Below, one piece after another: positions 48,239 to 60,612 of a stretch of 64,000 nt of DNA. Made by a program: the position numbers and the translations under genes. Under the pieces are notes generated by a model. That model saw only the letters and a program-made list of their open reading frames with translations. It had not been told where the DNA came from and made no database searches. The number at the start of each line of letters is the position of its first letter. The first letter of the stretch is position 1. The stretch lies in contig NZ_OU015430.1 in NCBI RefSeq assembly GCF_907164845.1, positions 2,284,001 to 2,348,000 on the forward strand. Direction: 5' to 3'. Source of the DNA: Lysobacter luteus. Lineage in GTDB: Bacteria; Pseudomonadota; Gammaproteobacteria; Xanthomonadales; Xanthomonadaceae.

Positions 48239-48562
48239 TCAGGCCTTGGGCGCGTCCGGCTTGGCCGGGGCCGGGTCGGCCTTCTTGGCCGGTTCGGCCG
48301 GCTTGCCTCCCAGGGCGTCACCCTTGGAATCGCCCTTGGCCGCGCCGCCATCACCGGCCAGGTTGCGCTTGCGGTCCCCGTCCTTCTTGAAGTCGGTTTC
48401 GTACCAGCCGCCGCCGGCCAGCCGGAACTGCGGCGCGGTCAACTGACGGCGCACCTTCGGCTGGCCACATTCGGGGCAGTCAACCGGGTCGGCGTCGGAC
48501 AGTTTCTGCAGGCGGTCGAAATGGTGGCCGCAGGCGGCGCACTCGAAGGCGTAAATCGGCAT
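48239..48562 (-). CDS. FmdB-type zinc-ribbon protein
   Basis: A 107-residue protein. The first ~55 residues form the FmdB regulatory zinc ribbon: MPIYAFECAACGHHFDRLQ and CPECGQPKVRRQL, giving two CxxC pairs. The rest (from residue ~60) is a low-complexity Lys/Ala/Pro/Asp tail. The family is widespread beside aspS in gammaproteobacteria; function unknown. 88 bp upstream of aspS and divergent from the MFS gene. Confidence 0.9.
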   Translation of the reverse strand: MPIYAFECAACGHHFDRLQKLSDADPVDCPECGQPKVRRQLTAPQFRLAGGGWYETDFKKDGDRKRNLAGDGGAAKGDSKGDALGGKPAEPAKKADPAPAKPDAPKA

Positions 48563-48729
48563 TGGACTTCACGGGAGCAACAACGGTGCGCGGATTGTGG
48601 GGCTCCGGCGCCGCGAATCAAGCCCGGGCGCACCCGGCGGCCTGCCGGGCCGGCGCCTGACCCGTTCATCATTGCCGCATTGCTAAGGTCGCCCGCCTCG
48701 CCGCCGCCCACCCGCCTCTGGAGCCGCCG

Positions 48730-50001
48730 ATGATCGCCACCGTCCGTCCGCTCGCCGCGCTGCTGGCCGGGGTCGCCCTGCTGCTGATGGGCAGCGGCCT
48801 GCTGGGCAGCCTGCTGGGCGTGCGTGGTCAGCTGGAAGGCTTCGACGCGCGGACCTTCGGACTGGTGATGTCGAGCTACTTCATCGGCTTCCTGATCGGT
48901 ACCTACGTCGCCCCCAACCTGATCCAGCGGATCGGCCACATCCGTGCGTTCGCCTTCTACGCCGCGCTGACCGCGTCGGCCGCACTGCTGCACGCGATCC
49001 TGCTGTCGCCGGTGGCGTGGGGCCTGTTGCGGCTGGTGACCGGCATCGCGCTGGTCGGCCTGTATACGGTGATCGAGAGTTGGCTCAACGCGGCCGCGCC
49101 GCCGAACAAGCGCAGCCAGGTGTTCGCTGTGTACATGGCGGTCAACCTGGGCGCGCTGGCAGTCGGGCAACAGTTGTTCGGGCGGTCCGACCCGGCGTCG
49201 TTCATCCCGTTCACGGTCGTCGCCATCCTGATCTGCTGTGCCGCGTTGCCGGTCACCGCCAGCCGGATGACCCAGCCGCAGTTGCCCCACGTACCGCGGC
49301 TGGCCCTTGCCTCGATCTACCGCGCCGCGCCGGCGGCCGCGACCGGGGCGCTGCTTTCGGGAACCGCGATGGGCGGGTTCTGGGCCCTCGGCCCGGTTTA
49401 CGCGACCCGCCTCGGGCTGGATGTCAGCGCCGTCGCGCACCTGATGAGCGCGGCGATCATCGGTGGCGCCCTGCTGCAACTGCCGATCGGTCGCCTGTCG
49501 GACCGCGCCGACCGCCGCAGCGCGATGATCCTGGTAAGCGTGCTCGCCGCGGCGATCGCGACGGCGCTGGTGTTCGTCGGCGACGTGCAGGACGGCGGCG
49601 GCTACCACTGGCAGCTGTACGTGCTGTTCTTCGCCTACGGCGGACTCGTGTTCTCGGTCTACCCGATCTGCGTCGCCCACCTGCTCGACCTCCTGCCGAA
49701 GGAAGACATGCTGTCGGGGTGCAGCAGCCTGTTGCTGCTCAACGGGGTCGGATCGGCAATCGGTCCGGCGCTCGCCGGCCAGGCCATGGACCGCCTCGGC
49801 CCGCAGGCGCTGCCGGGGTTCTTTGCCACCGCCTTCGCTGCACTGGCCGTGGTGGCGGCCGCGCGCATGCTGATCCGCCACCGCGACCGTGACCACCCCG
49901 GTCACTTCCACCCGATGCTGCGCACCACGCCGTCGGCGCTGGAACTGCTGCCCGAGACCGACACCAACGACGCGCCGCCAGCGGCTTCGCGCCAACGCTA
50001 G
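48730..50001 (+). CDS. Major facilitator superfamily transporter
   Basis: A 423-residue MFS protein with about twelve membrane segments. It has MSSYFIGFLIGTYVAPNLIQ (loop 2-3 region), VGLYTVIESWLNAAAPPNKR and QLPIGRLSDRADRRSAMI, the second-half counterpart of the MFS loop. The IESWLN motif resembles YcaD-type transporters. Substrate unknown. It is alone, divergent from the zinc-ribbon gene, 52 bp before phzF-like. Confidence 0.87.
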   Translation: MIATVRPLAALLAGVALLLMGSGLLGSLLGVRGQLEGFDARTFGLVMSSYFIGFLIGTYVAPNLIQRIGHIRAFAFYAALTASAALLHAILLSPVAWGLLRLVTGIALVGLYTVIESWLNAAAPPNKRSQVFAVYMAVNLGALAVGQQLFGRSDPASFIPFTVVAILICCAALPVTASRMTQPQLPHVPRLALASIYRAAPAAATGALLSGTAMGGFWALGPVYATRLGLDVSAVAHLMSAAIIGGALLQLPIGRLSDRADRRSAMILVSVLAAAIATALVFVGDVQDGGGYHWQLYVLFFAYGGLVFSVYPICVAHLLDLLPKEDMLSGCSSLLLLNGVGSAIGPALAGQAMDRLGPQALPGFFATAFAALAVVAAARMLIRHRDRDHPGHFHPMLRTTPSALELLPETDTNDAPPAASRQR

Positions 50002-50052
50002 GTCCTCGCGGCGTTCACCCGCCATCGCCCGCGGCTCTGCTGCAATGCCGCC

Positions 50053-50967
50053 ATGGACGAGCCGCGCCTTTACCGCATCGACGCCTTCACCACCGAACCC
50101 GGCCGGGGCAACCCGGCAGGCGTGGTCACCCATGCTGACGCCCTCGACGAGGCACGCATGCAGGCGATCGCGCGCGAGATGGGGTTCTCCGAGACCGCCT
50201 TCGTACTGCAGGCCAGCGGCGACGACCACGACGTGCGGTTGCGTTTCTTCACCCCGACCACGGAGGTACCGGTCTGCGGCCACGCCACGGTCGGCGCGCA
50301 CTACGCGCTGGCGCTGGAGAGCGGGCGCGCCGGTCGCACCCGCCAATTGACCGGCGCCGGCGTGCAGACGGTCGAGGTGAACGCGTACATGGGTGATTTC
50401 ACCGTCCGGATCGAACAGGGCCCGCCGGTGTTCCACGCGCCGCTGGCGCCGCACCTGGTCCGCGACGTCATGGCCGCGCTCGGGCTGGAGGCCGGCGACT
50501 TCGACTTCCGCTGTCCACTGCAGGTGGTCGGCACCGGCCACGGCAAGCTCATGGTCGCGCTGGAGCGCCGTTCACGACTGGTCGAGCTTCAGCCCGACTT
50601 CGACCGGCTGGCCGCGCTGAGCCCCGCCATCGGCAGCAACGGCTATTTCGTGTTCACCCTGGACGTGGACGAGGACGACGACGCGCTGTGCCACGGCCGC
50701 ATGTTCGCTCCCGCGATCGGGGTCGACGAGGACCCGGTCACCGGCAACGCGAATGGACCGCTGGGCGCCTACCTGGTGCGCCACGGCCTGTTGCGCAGCG
50801 AGGACGGCGTGGTCCGGTTCCGCGCCCGCCAGCAGGCGGCCACCGGCCGCGGTGGCTACGTCGACGTCGAGGTGCGGGTGCGCAACGGTGAACCGGTGGA
50901 CGTCGCCATCACCGGGCACGCGGTGCTGGGGTCGCAGGTCGCGCAGTTGCTGCCCGACAGCGCCTGA
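50053..50967 (+). CDS. PhzF-family isomerase/epimerase-like protein
   Basis: A 304-residue PhzF fold protein: YRIDAFTTEPGRGNPAGVVT near the N-terminus, MGFSETAFVLQ with the conserved glutamate near 45, RFFTPTTEVPVCGHATVGAH and the second-half DPVTGNANGPLGAYLVRHG. The fold comprises two diaminopimelate-epimerase-like halves. Most homologues outside phenazine clusters have unknown substrates, and there are no phenazine genes here. Confidence 0.9.
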   Translation: MDEPRLYRIDAFTTEPGRGNPAGVVTHADALDEARMQAIAREMGFSETAFVLQASGDDHDVRLRFFTPTTEVPVCGHATVGAHYALALESGRAGRTRQLTGAGVQTVEVNAYMGDFTVRIEQGPPVFHAPLAPHLVRDVMAALGLEAGDFDFRCPLQVVGTGHGKLMVALERRSRLVELQPDFDRLAALSPAIGSNGYFVFTLDVDEDDDALCHGRMFAPAIGVDEDPVTGNANGPLGAYLVRHGLLRSEDGVVRFRARQQAATGRGGYVDVEVRVRNGEPVDVAITGHAVLGSQVAQLLPDSA

Positions 50968-51012
50968 CGTCGACCCGGCGCCGCGACGCGCATCGGGCAA
51001 CGGACCGGCAGC

Positions 51013-52230
51013 TCAGCCGGTGATCACCGGCGGCCGGGGCGGCCGGGCGGCGGCGTCCTCGCGCATGCGGTCCTCGGGGTGCGACGCCGGCGGCGCGTCG
51101 ATTGGATCGACATCGAACGGCGCGCGCAGCACCAGCGACGGCAGCAGCGTGTTGAGCACGGTGTACAGGATCAGCGCACCGAACAGCACCGCCGGCAGGT
51201 CGAACCGCACGTACAGGATGTTGGCCAGCACCAGCGTGAACACCAGCGTCGGCGACAGTGCCAGCGCGACCTTCAGGCTGCTGCGGCGCTGCTCGCCGAA
51301 CATCAGTCGGCGCTGCAGCCAGACCACGCCGATGCGCAGCGGCACCAGCACCAGCGTCAGCACGACGCCGAGGCCGAGCGCTTCCCAAGTCAGCGCATCG
51401 CGGGAGATCTCGGTACCGGCGTGGAAAAAGTAGAACGGCACGAAGAACGTCGCGAACAAGCGCAACGCGTGCATGTTGTCGTCCGAAGCCAGCCGTGGCA
51501 TCCGCAGCCGCAGCATGCGGGCCACCAGGCCGGCCACGAACGCGCCGACCAGGTAGTAGACGCCCAGTTTGTAGGTGATGAACGCCGCGACCATGCCGAC
51601 CATCACCAGCAGCGAGAACTCCGACCCGGGCGCATGCGGCACGACCCAGCGGCCGAGCGCCACGAACAGCAACGGCAGGCCGATGATCATCGCGGTCATC
51701 GCCAGCGAGGACACCCCCAGCTGGGTCATGTCGCCGGCCTGCAGCACCACGAACAGCGCCGCCAGCGCCATCAGCTCACCGGCGATCGCCTTGCTGGTCA
51801 CCCAGAAGCGCTCCTCCTCGTCCAGCCCGAGCCGCTCGAGGGTATCGAGGATGAAGCCGGTGGACGGCGTCAGCAGCGCCAACGCAACCAGTGCAGCCGC
51901 CTGCCAGTCCAACCCCAGGTAGCGCCACGCCAGCCAGCCGACGCCGACCAGCGACGCCGCGCGCACGACCAGATGCGCCAGCAGCGGGCCGAGCTGCTTG
52001 CGCAACGCGCGCAGGTCCACCTCCAGCCCGGCGAACAGGAACAGCGACGAAATGCCCAGGGTGGACAGCAGCACGATCACCGGGTCGTGGGTGCGGTCGC
52101 CAAAGGCCAGCATCGCGCCGACGCCGAACAACAGGCAGGTGATCGGCGCCGGCAGCTTGAAGCGCTGCAGGGCCCGGGGAATGACCAGCAGGCCGAAGAT
52201 CAGCAGCAGGTAAACCAGTTCATTGCTCAT
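51013..52230 (-). CDS. CPA2-type cation/proton antiporter without TrkA domain
   Basis: A 405-residue membrane protein of the Na+/H+ exchanger family: ELVYLLLIFGLLVIPRALQR, STLGISSLFLFAGLEVDLRA, LLTPSTGFILDTL and about eleven membrane segments, ending in a Pro-rich cytoplasmic tail. There is no C-terminal TrkA-N domain. LLTPSTGFIL occupies the position of the usual ND/QD ion-binding motif and departs from it. Ion specificity unknown. Divergent from the SIMPL gene. Confidence 0.87.
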   Translation of the reverse strand: MSNELVYLLLIFGLLVIPRALQRFKLPAPITCLLFGVGAMLAFGDRTHDPVIVLLSTLGISSLFLFAGLEVDLRALRKQLGPLLAHLVVRAASLVGVGWLAWRYLGLDWQAAALVALALLTPSTGFILDTLERLGLDEEERFWVTSKAIAGELMALAALFVVLQAGDMTQLGVSSLAMTAMIIGLPLLFVALGRWVVPHAPGSEFSLLVMVGMVAAFITYKLGVYYLVGAFVAGLVARMLRLRMPRLASDDNMHALRLFATFFVPFYFFHAGTEISRDALTWEALGLGVVLTLVLVPLRIGVVWLQRRLMFGEQRRSSLKVALALSPTLVFTLVLANILYVRFDLPAVLFGALILYTVLNTLLPSLVLRAPFDVDPIDAPPASHPEDRMREDAAARPPRPPVITG

Positions 52231-52391
52231 CGGTGGCGCCGGTTCGGTATCGGCGCATGGTCGACGCAAACGGCGAGTGGCGGCAAGCCGCCGCGCCCAC
52301 AGCGCAAGACCGGCGGCCCCGGCCGGACCCCGCCGGCCCCGTTCGTGCCCGGGCGCGCTACGCTTGGCCCAATTCCAGCGAGAACCGCCAC

Positions 52392-53108
52392 ATGCCCGCT
52401 TCCACTGCTTCGCGCAACCTGGTCCCGTTGATCGCCGCCGCCCTGCTGGCGATCGGCCTGGTGCTGGCCGGCTGGTTCGCCGCCGGCGGCATGAAGCACC
52501 TGCGCATCGCCGACCGGTTCGTGGTCGTCAAGGGTTCGGCCGAGCAGATCGTCGAAGCCGACCGGGTGGTGTGGCCGTTGCCGCACTCGGTCGGCGGCAA
52601 CGACCTGGCCCAGGTGCAGCGCGAGCTCGACGCCAACACCGCGGTGATCCGCCGGTTCTTCGTCGACGCAGGCTTCGACGCCGACGACATCATGGTCTCG
52701 CCACCGAGCCTGGAGGACCGCTGGGCGTGGGCCTACGGGGACAACCGCCCGGCCGAGCGCTTCCGCTACTCCACCACCGTCACCCTGCGCACCGACGACG
52801 TGCCCAAGGCGCTGGAGGTCCTGCGCCGCAGCGGCGAACTGGTGTCGAAGGGGGTGATGATCGGCGAGGGCAGCGCGCCGGAGTTCGACTACACCCGCCT
52901 CAACGACATCAAGCCCGGGCTCATTGCCGAGGCCACCGCGGCCGCACGCGATTCGGCGGTTCAGTTTGCCAAGGATTCCGGCTCGCGCCTGGGCGGCATC
53001 CGTAGCGCCAACCAGGGCGTGGTCAGCATCGACGACCGCGACCAGAGCAGCCCGCAGGTCAAACGCGTGCGCGTGGTGACGACGGTGCAGTACTTCCTGC
53101 GCGACTGA
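52392..53108 (+). CDS. SIMPL (DUF541) domain protein, membrane-anchored
   Basis: A 238-residue protein with an N-terminal signal anchor (LVPLIAAALLAIGLVLAGWF), followed by a SIMPL domain in the periplasm: RIADRFVVVKGSAEQIVEAD, LDANTAVIRRFFVDAGFDAD, FRYSTTVTLRTDDVPKALEV and QVKRVRVVTTVQYFL. The domain occurs in periplasmic stress proteins and in others of unknown role. ATG 52392 gives a proper anchor; the upstream open frame overlaps the divergent antiporter region. A REP pair follows. Confidence 0.9.
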   Translation: MPASTASRNLVPLIAAALLAIGLVLAGWFAAGGMKHLRIADRFVVVKGSAEQIVEADRVVWPLPHSVGGNDLAQVQRELDANTAVIRRFFVDAGFDADDIMVSPPSLEDRWAWAYGDNRPAERFRYSTTVTLRTDDVPKALEVLRRSGELVSKGVMIGEGSAPEFDYTRLNDIKPGLIAEATAAARDSAVQFAKDSGSRLGGIRSANQGVVSIDDRDQSSPQVKRVRVVTTVQYFLRD

Positions 53109-53126
53109 GCCACGGACGAAGCGCAT

Positions 53127-53202
53127 GTAGGAGCGACGTGAGTCGCGACCTGAACATCGCGCCATGGATGATCCGGCGGGTCGCGACTTACGTCGCTCCT
53201 AC
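53127..53202. repeat. Paired REP elements (GTAG type, class A) in inverted orientation
   Basis: One 24-bp element at 53127-53150 (begins GTAGGAGCGACGTGAGTCGC) and its inverted partner at 53179-53202 (ends GCGACTTACGTCGCTCCTAC) are separated by 28 bp. Each is itself a hairpin (GCGAC / GTCGC, 4-nt loop), and the pair can fold together. They lie between convergent genes. The GTAG head is like the SMAG/REP elements of Stenotrophomonas. Confidence 0.9.
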
Positions 53203-53238
53203 CTCGGAACCGTCATTGCGATTGGCGGTGAAGGCGCC

Positions 53239-55113
<1,875 letters not shown>

Positions 55114-55119
55114 GCCGTC

Positions 55120-55125
55120 ATTGTA
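55120..55125 (-). promoter_or_regulatory. Start-proximal -10 box of yheS
   Basis: TACAAT on the minus strand ends exactly 6 bp before the yheS ATG, as at queE, and both share the sequence AATGACGGCATGA across the start. A leaderless mRNA is suggested. Confidence 0.45.
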
Positions 55126-55211
55126 CGTGTGCGACTCTGGATCGACCGGGTGCCGGCTTGCATCGGCCCGCCGCGGCCCACATTCTGAACGGCTTGACCA
55201 CTGGACCACCG

Positions 55212-56897
55212 ATGCCGCACGAAACGTCCCTGATCACCATCCTCGTTGCCGGTTTCGTGCTGGCGTTCATCTTCGGCGCGCTGGCCCAGCGGCTGAAGCT
55301 CTCGCCGCTGGTGGGCTACCTTGTGGCCGGCATTGTCGCCGGGCCGTTCACGCCCGGTTTCGTCGGCGACATGGAGCTCGCCCCACAGCTGGCGGAGATC
55401 GGCGTGATCCTGCTGATGTTCGGCGTGGGACTGCATTTCTCCTGGCGCGACCTCATGGCGGTCAAGGCGATCGCCCTCCCCGGCGCGGTGGTGCAGATCA
55501 CCGTGGCGACGGTGCTGGGCTGGGGCCTGGCGCGCTGGCTGGGCTGGTCGCACGGTGCCGGCCTGGTGTTCGGCCTGTCGCTGTCGTGCGCGAGCACCGT
55601 CGTGCTACTGCGCGCGCTCGAAGACCGGCGTCTGCTGGACACCCGGCGCGGCCACATCGCGGTCGGCTGGCTGATCGTCGAGGACCTGGTCTGCGTGCTG
55701 GCGCTGGTGCTGATGCCGGCGCTGGCGGGGATCCTCGATGGCGATGCCGCCGGCGGTGGTGGCTCGATGTGGAGCGCGCTGTTCAAGACCTTCCTCAAGG
55801 TCGGCGCGTTCATGGCGGTGATGCTGATCGTCGGCCGCCGGGTGATCCCGTGGATCCTCGAGCGCGTCGCCGGCTCGGGCTCGCGCGAGCTGTTCACCCT
55901 GTGCGTGCTGGCGATCGCGCTGGGCGTGGCGTTCGGCTCGGCGGCCCTGTTCGACGTGTCCTTCGCCCTGGGTGCGTTCTTCGCCGGCATGCTGCTCAAC
56001 GAGTCCGAGTTCAGCCACCAGGCCGCCAACGAGACGTTGCCGCTGCGCGATGCGTTCGCGGTGCTGTTCTTCGTCTCGGTCGGCATGCTGTTCGACCCGA
56101 TGATCCTGTTCGAGCACCCGACCGAGGTGCTGGCGACCTACCTGATCATCGTGGTCGGCAAGTCGGCCGCGGCGTACGGCATCGTCCGCGCCTTCGGCAA
56201 GCCGAGCGGCACCGCGCTGCTGATCTCCACCAGCCTGGCGCAGATCGGCGAGTTCTCCTTCATCCTCGCCGGGCTCGGGCTGGCGCTGGGGATCCTGCCG
56301 CAGGAAGGCCAGGATCTGGTGCTGGCCGGCGCGCTGCTGTCGATCATCACCAACCCGCTGCTTTTCGCCTGGCTGGACCGTCGCGAAAAGCGCTCGGCCG
56401 AGCCCGACCCGGTGCAGTACACCACCGACCCGCCGGTCCCCGACGACCTGCGCGACCACGTGATCCTGGTTGGCTTCGGCCGCGTGGGCAGCGAACTGGG
56501 GCGCCTGCTCAAGGAGCGTGGCGTGCCGCTGGTGGTGGTCGACGGCGAGGACCACCTGATCGAGCGTGCCCGCGCCGCCGGCGTACCGGCCATCCGCGGC
56601 AATGCCGTCAATGAGCGGGTGCTGGCCGAGGCGCGGGCCGAGACCGCCCACACCGCGATGCTGGCCATTCCCAACACGCTGGAGGCGGGCGAGATCATCG
56701 CCAAGCTGCGCGAGATCAACCCGGCGCTGACCATCGTCGCCCGCGCCCATTCCGACGGCGAGCTGCGGCACCTGCTCGAGCACGGCGCGGATGCCGCGGT
56801 GATGGCCGAGCGCGAGCTCGCCCATAGCCTGGCGGAGATGGTGATGGCGACGCCGCCGTACCGCGGCAACCACCACCTGCCGCCCGCGGTGGCCTAG
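55212..56897 (+). CDS. Kef/YbaL-type cation/proton antiporter with TrkA-N domain
   Basis: A 561-residue CPA2 antiporter. About twelve membrane segments span residues 5-400 (LVAGFVLAFIFGALAQRLKL, LVGYLVAGIVAGPFTPGFVG, SLSCASTVVLLRALEDR). The C-terminal TrkA-N/RCK domain starts near 414 with VILVGFGRVGSELGRLLKER, a nucleotide-binding Rossmann motif, and ends with LEHGADAAVMAERELAHSLA. The layout fits YbaL/KefB-like K+/H+ efflux. The glutathione-binding features of true KefB/KefC cannot be judged by eye. REP elements follow. Confidence 0.92.
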   Translation: MPHETSLITILVAGFVLAFIFGALAQRLKLSPLVGYLVAGIVAGPFTPGFVGDMELAPQLAEIGVILLMFGVGLHFSWRDLMAVKAIALPGAVVQITVATVLGWGLARWLGWSHGAGLVFGLSLSCASTVVLLRALEDRRLLDTRRGHIAVGWLIVEDLVCVLALVLMPALAGILDGDAAGGGGSMWSALFKTFLKVGAFMAVMLIVGRRVIPWILERVAGSGSRELFTLCVLAIALGVAFGSAALFDVSFALGAFFAGMLLNESEFSHQAANETLPLRDAFAVLFFVSVGMLFDPMILFEHPTEVLATYLIIVVGKSAAAYGIVRAFGKPSGTALLISTSLAQIGEFSFILAGLGLALGILPQEGQDLVLAGALLSIITNPLLFAWLDRREKRSAEPDPVQYTTDPPVPDDLRDHVILVGFGRVGSELGRLLKERGVPLVVVDGEDHLIERARAAGVPAIRGNAVNERVLAEARAETAHTAMLAIPNTLEAGEIIAKLREINPALTIVARAHSDGELRHLLEHGADAAVMAERELAHSLAEMVMATPPYRGNHHLPPAVA

Positions 56898-56909
56898 GCC
56901 GCCGCGGAC

Positions 56910-56982
56910 GTAGGAGCGACGTAAGTCGCGACCTGTGCGTGGGGCCGGGTGGTCGGGCGGTCGCGACTTACGTCGCTCCTAC
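56910..56982. repeat. Paired REP elements, class A copy 2
   Basis: Elements at 56910-56933 (begins GTAGGAGCGACGTAAGTCGC) and 56959-56982 (inverted, ends GACTTACGTCGCTCCTAC) are perfect inverted copies of each other and nearly identical to those at 53127-53202, 25 bp apart. Confidence 0.92.
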
Positions 56983-56997
56983 AAGAGAGCTGCATTT

Positions 56998-57074
56998 GTA
57001 GGAGCGGCTTCAGCCGCGATCGATTTGGACCGGGTCTTAGCCGATTCCACGATCGCGGCTGAAGCCGCTCCTAC
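56998..57074. repeat. Paired REP elements, class B
   Basis: Elements at 56998-57021 (begins GTAGGAGCGGCTTCAGCCGC) and 57051-57074 (inverted, ends GCTGAAGCCGCTCCTAC) keep the GTAGGAGCG head but have a different stem (GCGGC/GCCGC), 29 bp apart. They follow the class A pair by 15 bp, forming a 165-bp block between kef-like and clpB stops. Confidence 0.92.
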
Positions 57075-57118
57075 CGGGCCGCGGGCGGGGGGGGTGTTCC
57101 CACCGCCGCGCGTTCCGC

Positions 57119-59707
<2,589 letters not shown>

Positions 59708-59752
59708 GGTGGATTCCTCGATATCAGTGGCGGCCCGGGCCGCAATGTCCCG

Positions 59753-59782
59753 TAGATGCGGCCCCGGCCCGCCGCGTTCAAG
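59753..59782 (-). promoter_or_regulatory. Sigma32 (heat-shock) promoter of clpB
   Basis: Minus strand: CTTGAA (59782-59777), a 15-bp spacer, then CCGCATCTA (59761-59753), against the family consensus CTTGAA-N(13-15)-CCCCATNTA. Only one position of the conserved -10 differs. Predicted transcription start is about 40 bp before the clpB ATG. The context (clpB) fits heat-shock control. Confidence 0.78.
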
Positions 59783-59844
59783 TTGGGGCGCGCCGGTGGC
59801 CAGTGTCCACCCGATGCTTACACCCGGCTGTTCACTATCGCGTC

Positions 59845-60612
59845 ATGGTTCCGCCCACCCACCTGCCCGCGCCTCCGGCGATCGCCGATGACTGGGCCCT
59901 GTTCCTGGATGTCGACGGCACCCTGCTGGAGTTCGCCGCCACCCCCGAAGGCGTGCAGGTGCCGCCGGGGCTGGTCGCGCGCCTGGCGGGCCTGCAACGG
60001 CACCTGGGCGGCGCGCTCGGACTGGTCAGCGGTCGCCGCCTCGCCCAGCTGGACGAACTGTTCGCGCCGCTGCGCCTGCCCGCCGCCGGGCTGCACGGGC
60101 TGGAGCGCCGTCACGCCGACAACCATGTCGATCCGCCGACCCCGCCGTCGCTGCTGAGGGTCCTGCACCGCAAGGCCGAGCTCGTCGTCGAACGGTTCCC
60201 CGGCGCGCTGGTGGAGGACAAGGACTCGACCGTCGCGCTGCACTGGCGCGGCAACCATGAAGCGGAGCAGCCGTTGCGCGACCTGGCCGACGCCGCCCTG
60301 CCGTGGCTGCACGACTACCGGCTGCAGGCGGGCGACGGCGTGGTCGAACTGCGCCCCGCCGGCACCGACAAGGGCGATGCCATCGCCGCGCTGCTGGACG
60401 AGCCGCCGTTCGCCGGGCGCCGGCCGGTGTTCGTCGGCGACGACCTCACCGACGAGCATGGCTTCGAAGTGGTGATTGCCCGCGGCGGGTTGGCGGTGCT
60501 GGTCGGCGACCGCACCCCCACGCTCGCCAGCCACCGCCTTGGCGCACCCCGCGACGTCCTGGCGTGGCTGGACGCCACGGCGGACGCGCCTTCCCACCGG
60601 AGTACCGCATGA
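59845..60612 (+). CDS. otsB: Trehalose-6-phosphate phosphatase OtsB
   Basis: A 255-residue HAD-superfamily phosphatase. The nucleophile segment is [13 protein letters not shown] near residue 17, [22 protein letters not shown], and the Mg-binding [13 protein letters not shown] near 198. It dephosphorylates trehalose-6-phosphate. ATG 59845 begins right before the HAD homology and lies divergent from clpB. ATGA overlap with the GH15 gene. Confidence 0.95.
   Translation: MVPPTHLPAPPAIADDWALFLDVDGTLLEFAATPEGVQVPPGLVARLAGLQRHLGGALGLVSGRRLAQLDELFAPLRLPAAGLHGLERRHADNHVDPPTPPSLLRVLHRKAELVVERFPGALVEDKDSTVALHWRGNHEAEQPLRDLADAALPWLHDYRLQAGDGVVELRPAGTDKGDAIAALLDEPPFAGRRPVFVGDDLTDEHGFEVVIARGGLAVLVGDRTPTLASHRLGAPRDVLAWLDATADAPSHRSTA

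Noticed and set aside
50053-50967. Phenazine biosynthesis
   Set aside because: Only a PhzF-fold protein is present; no other phz genes are nearby, and most homologues have unrelated functions.
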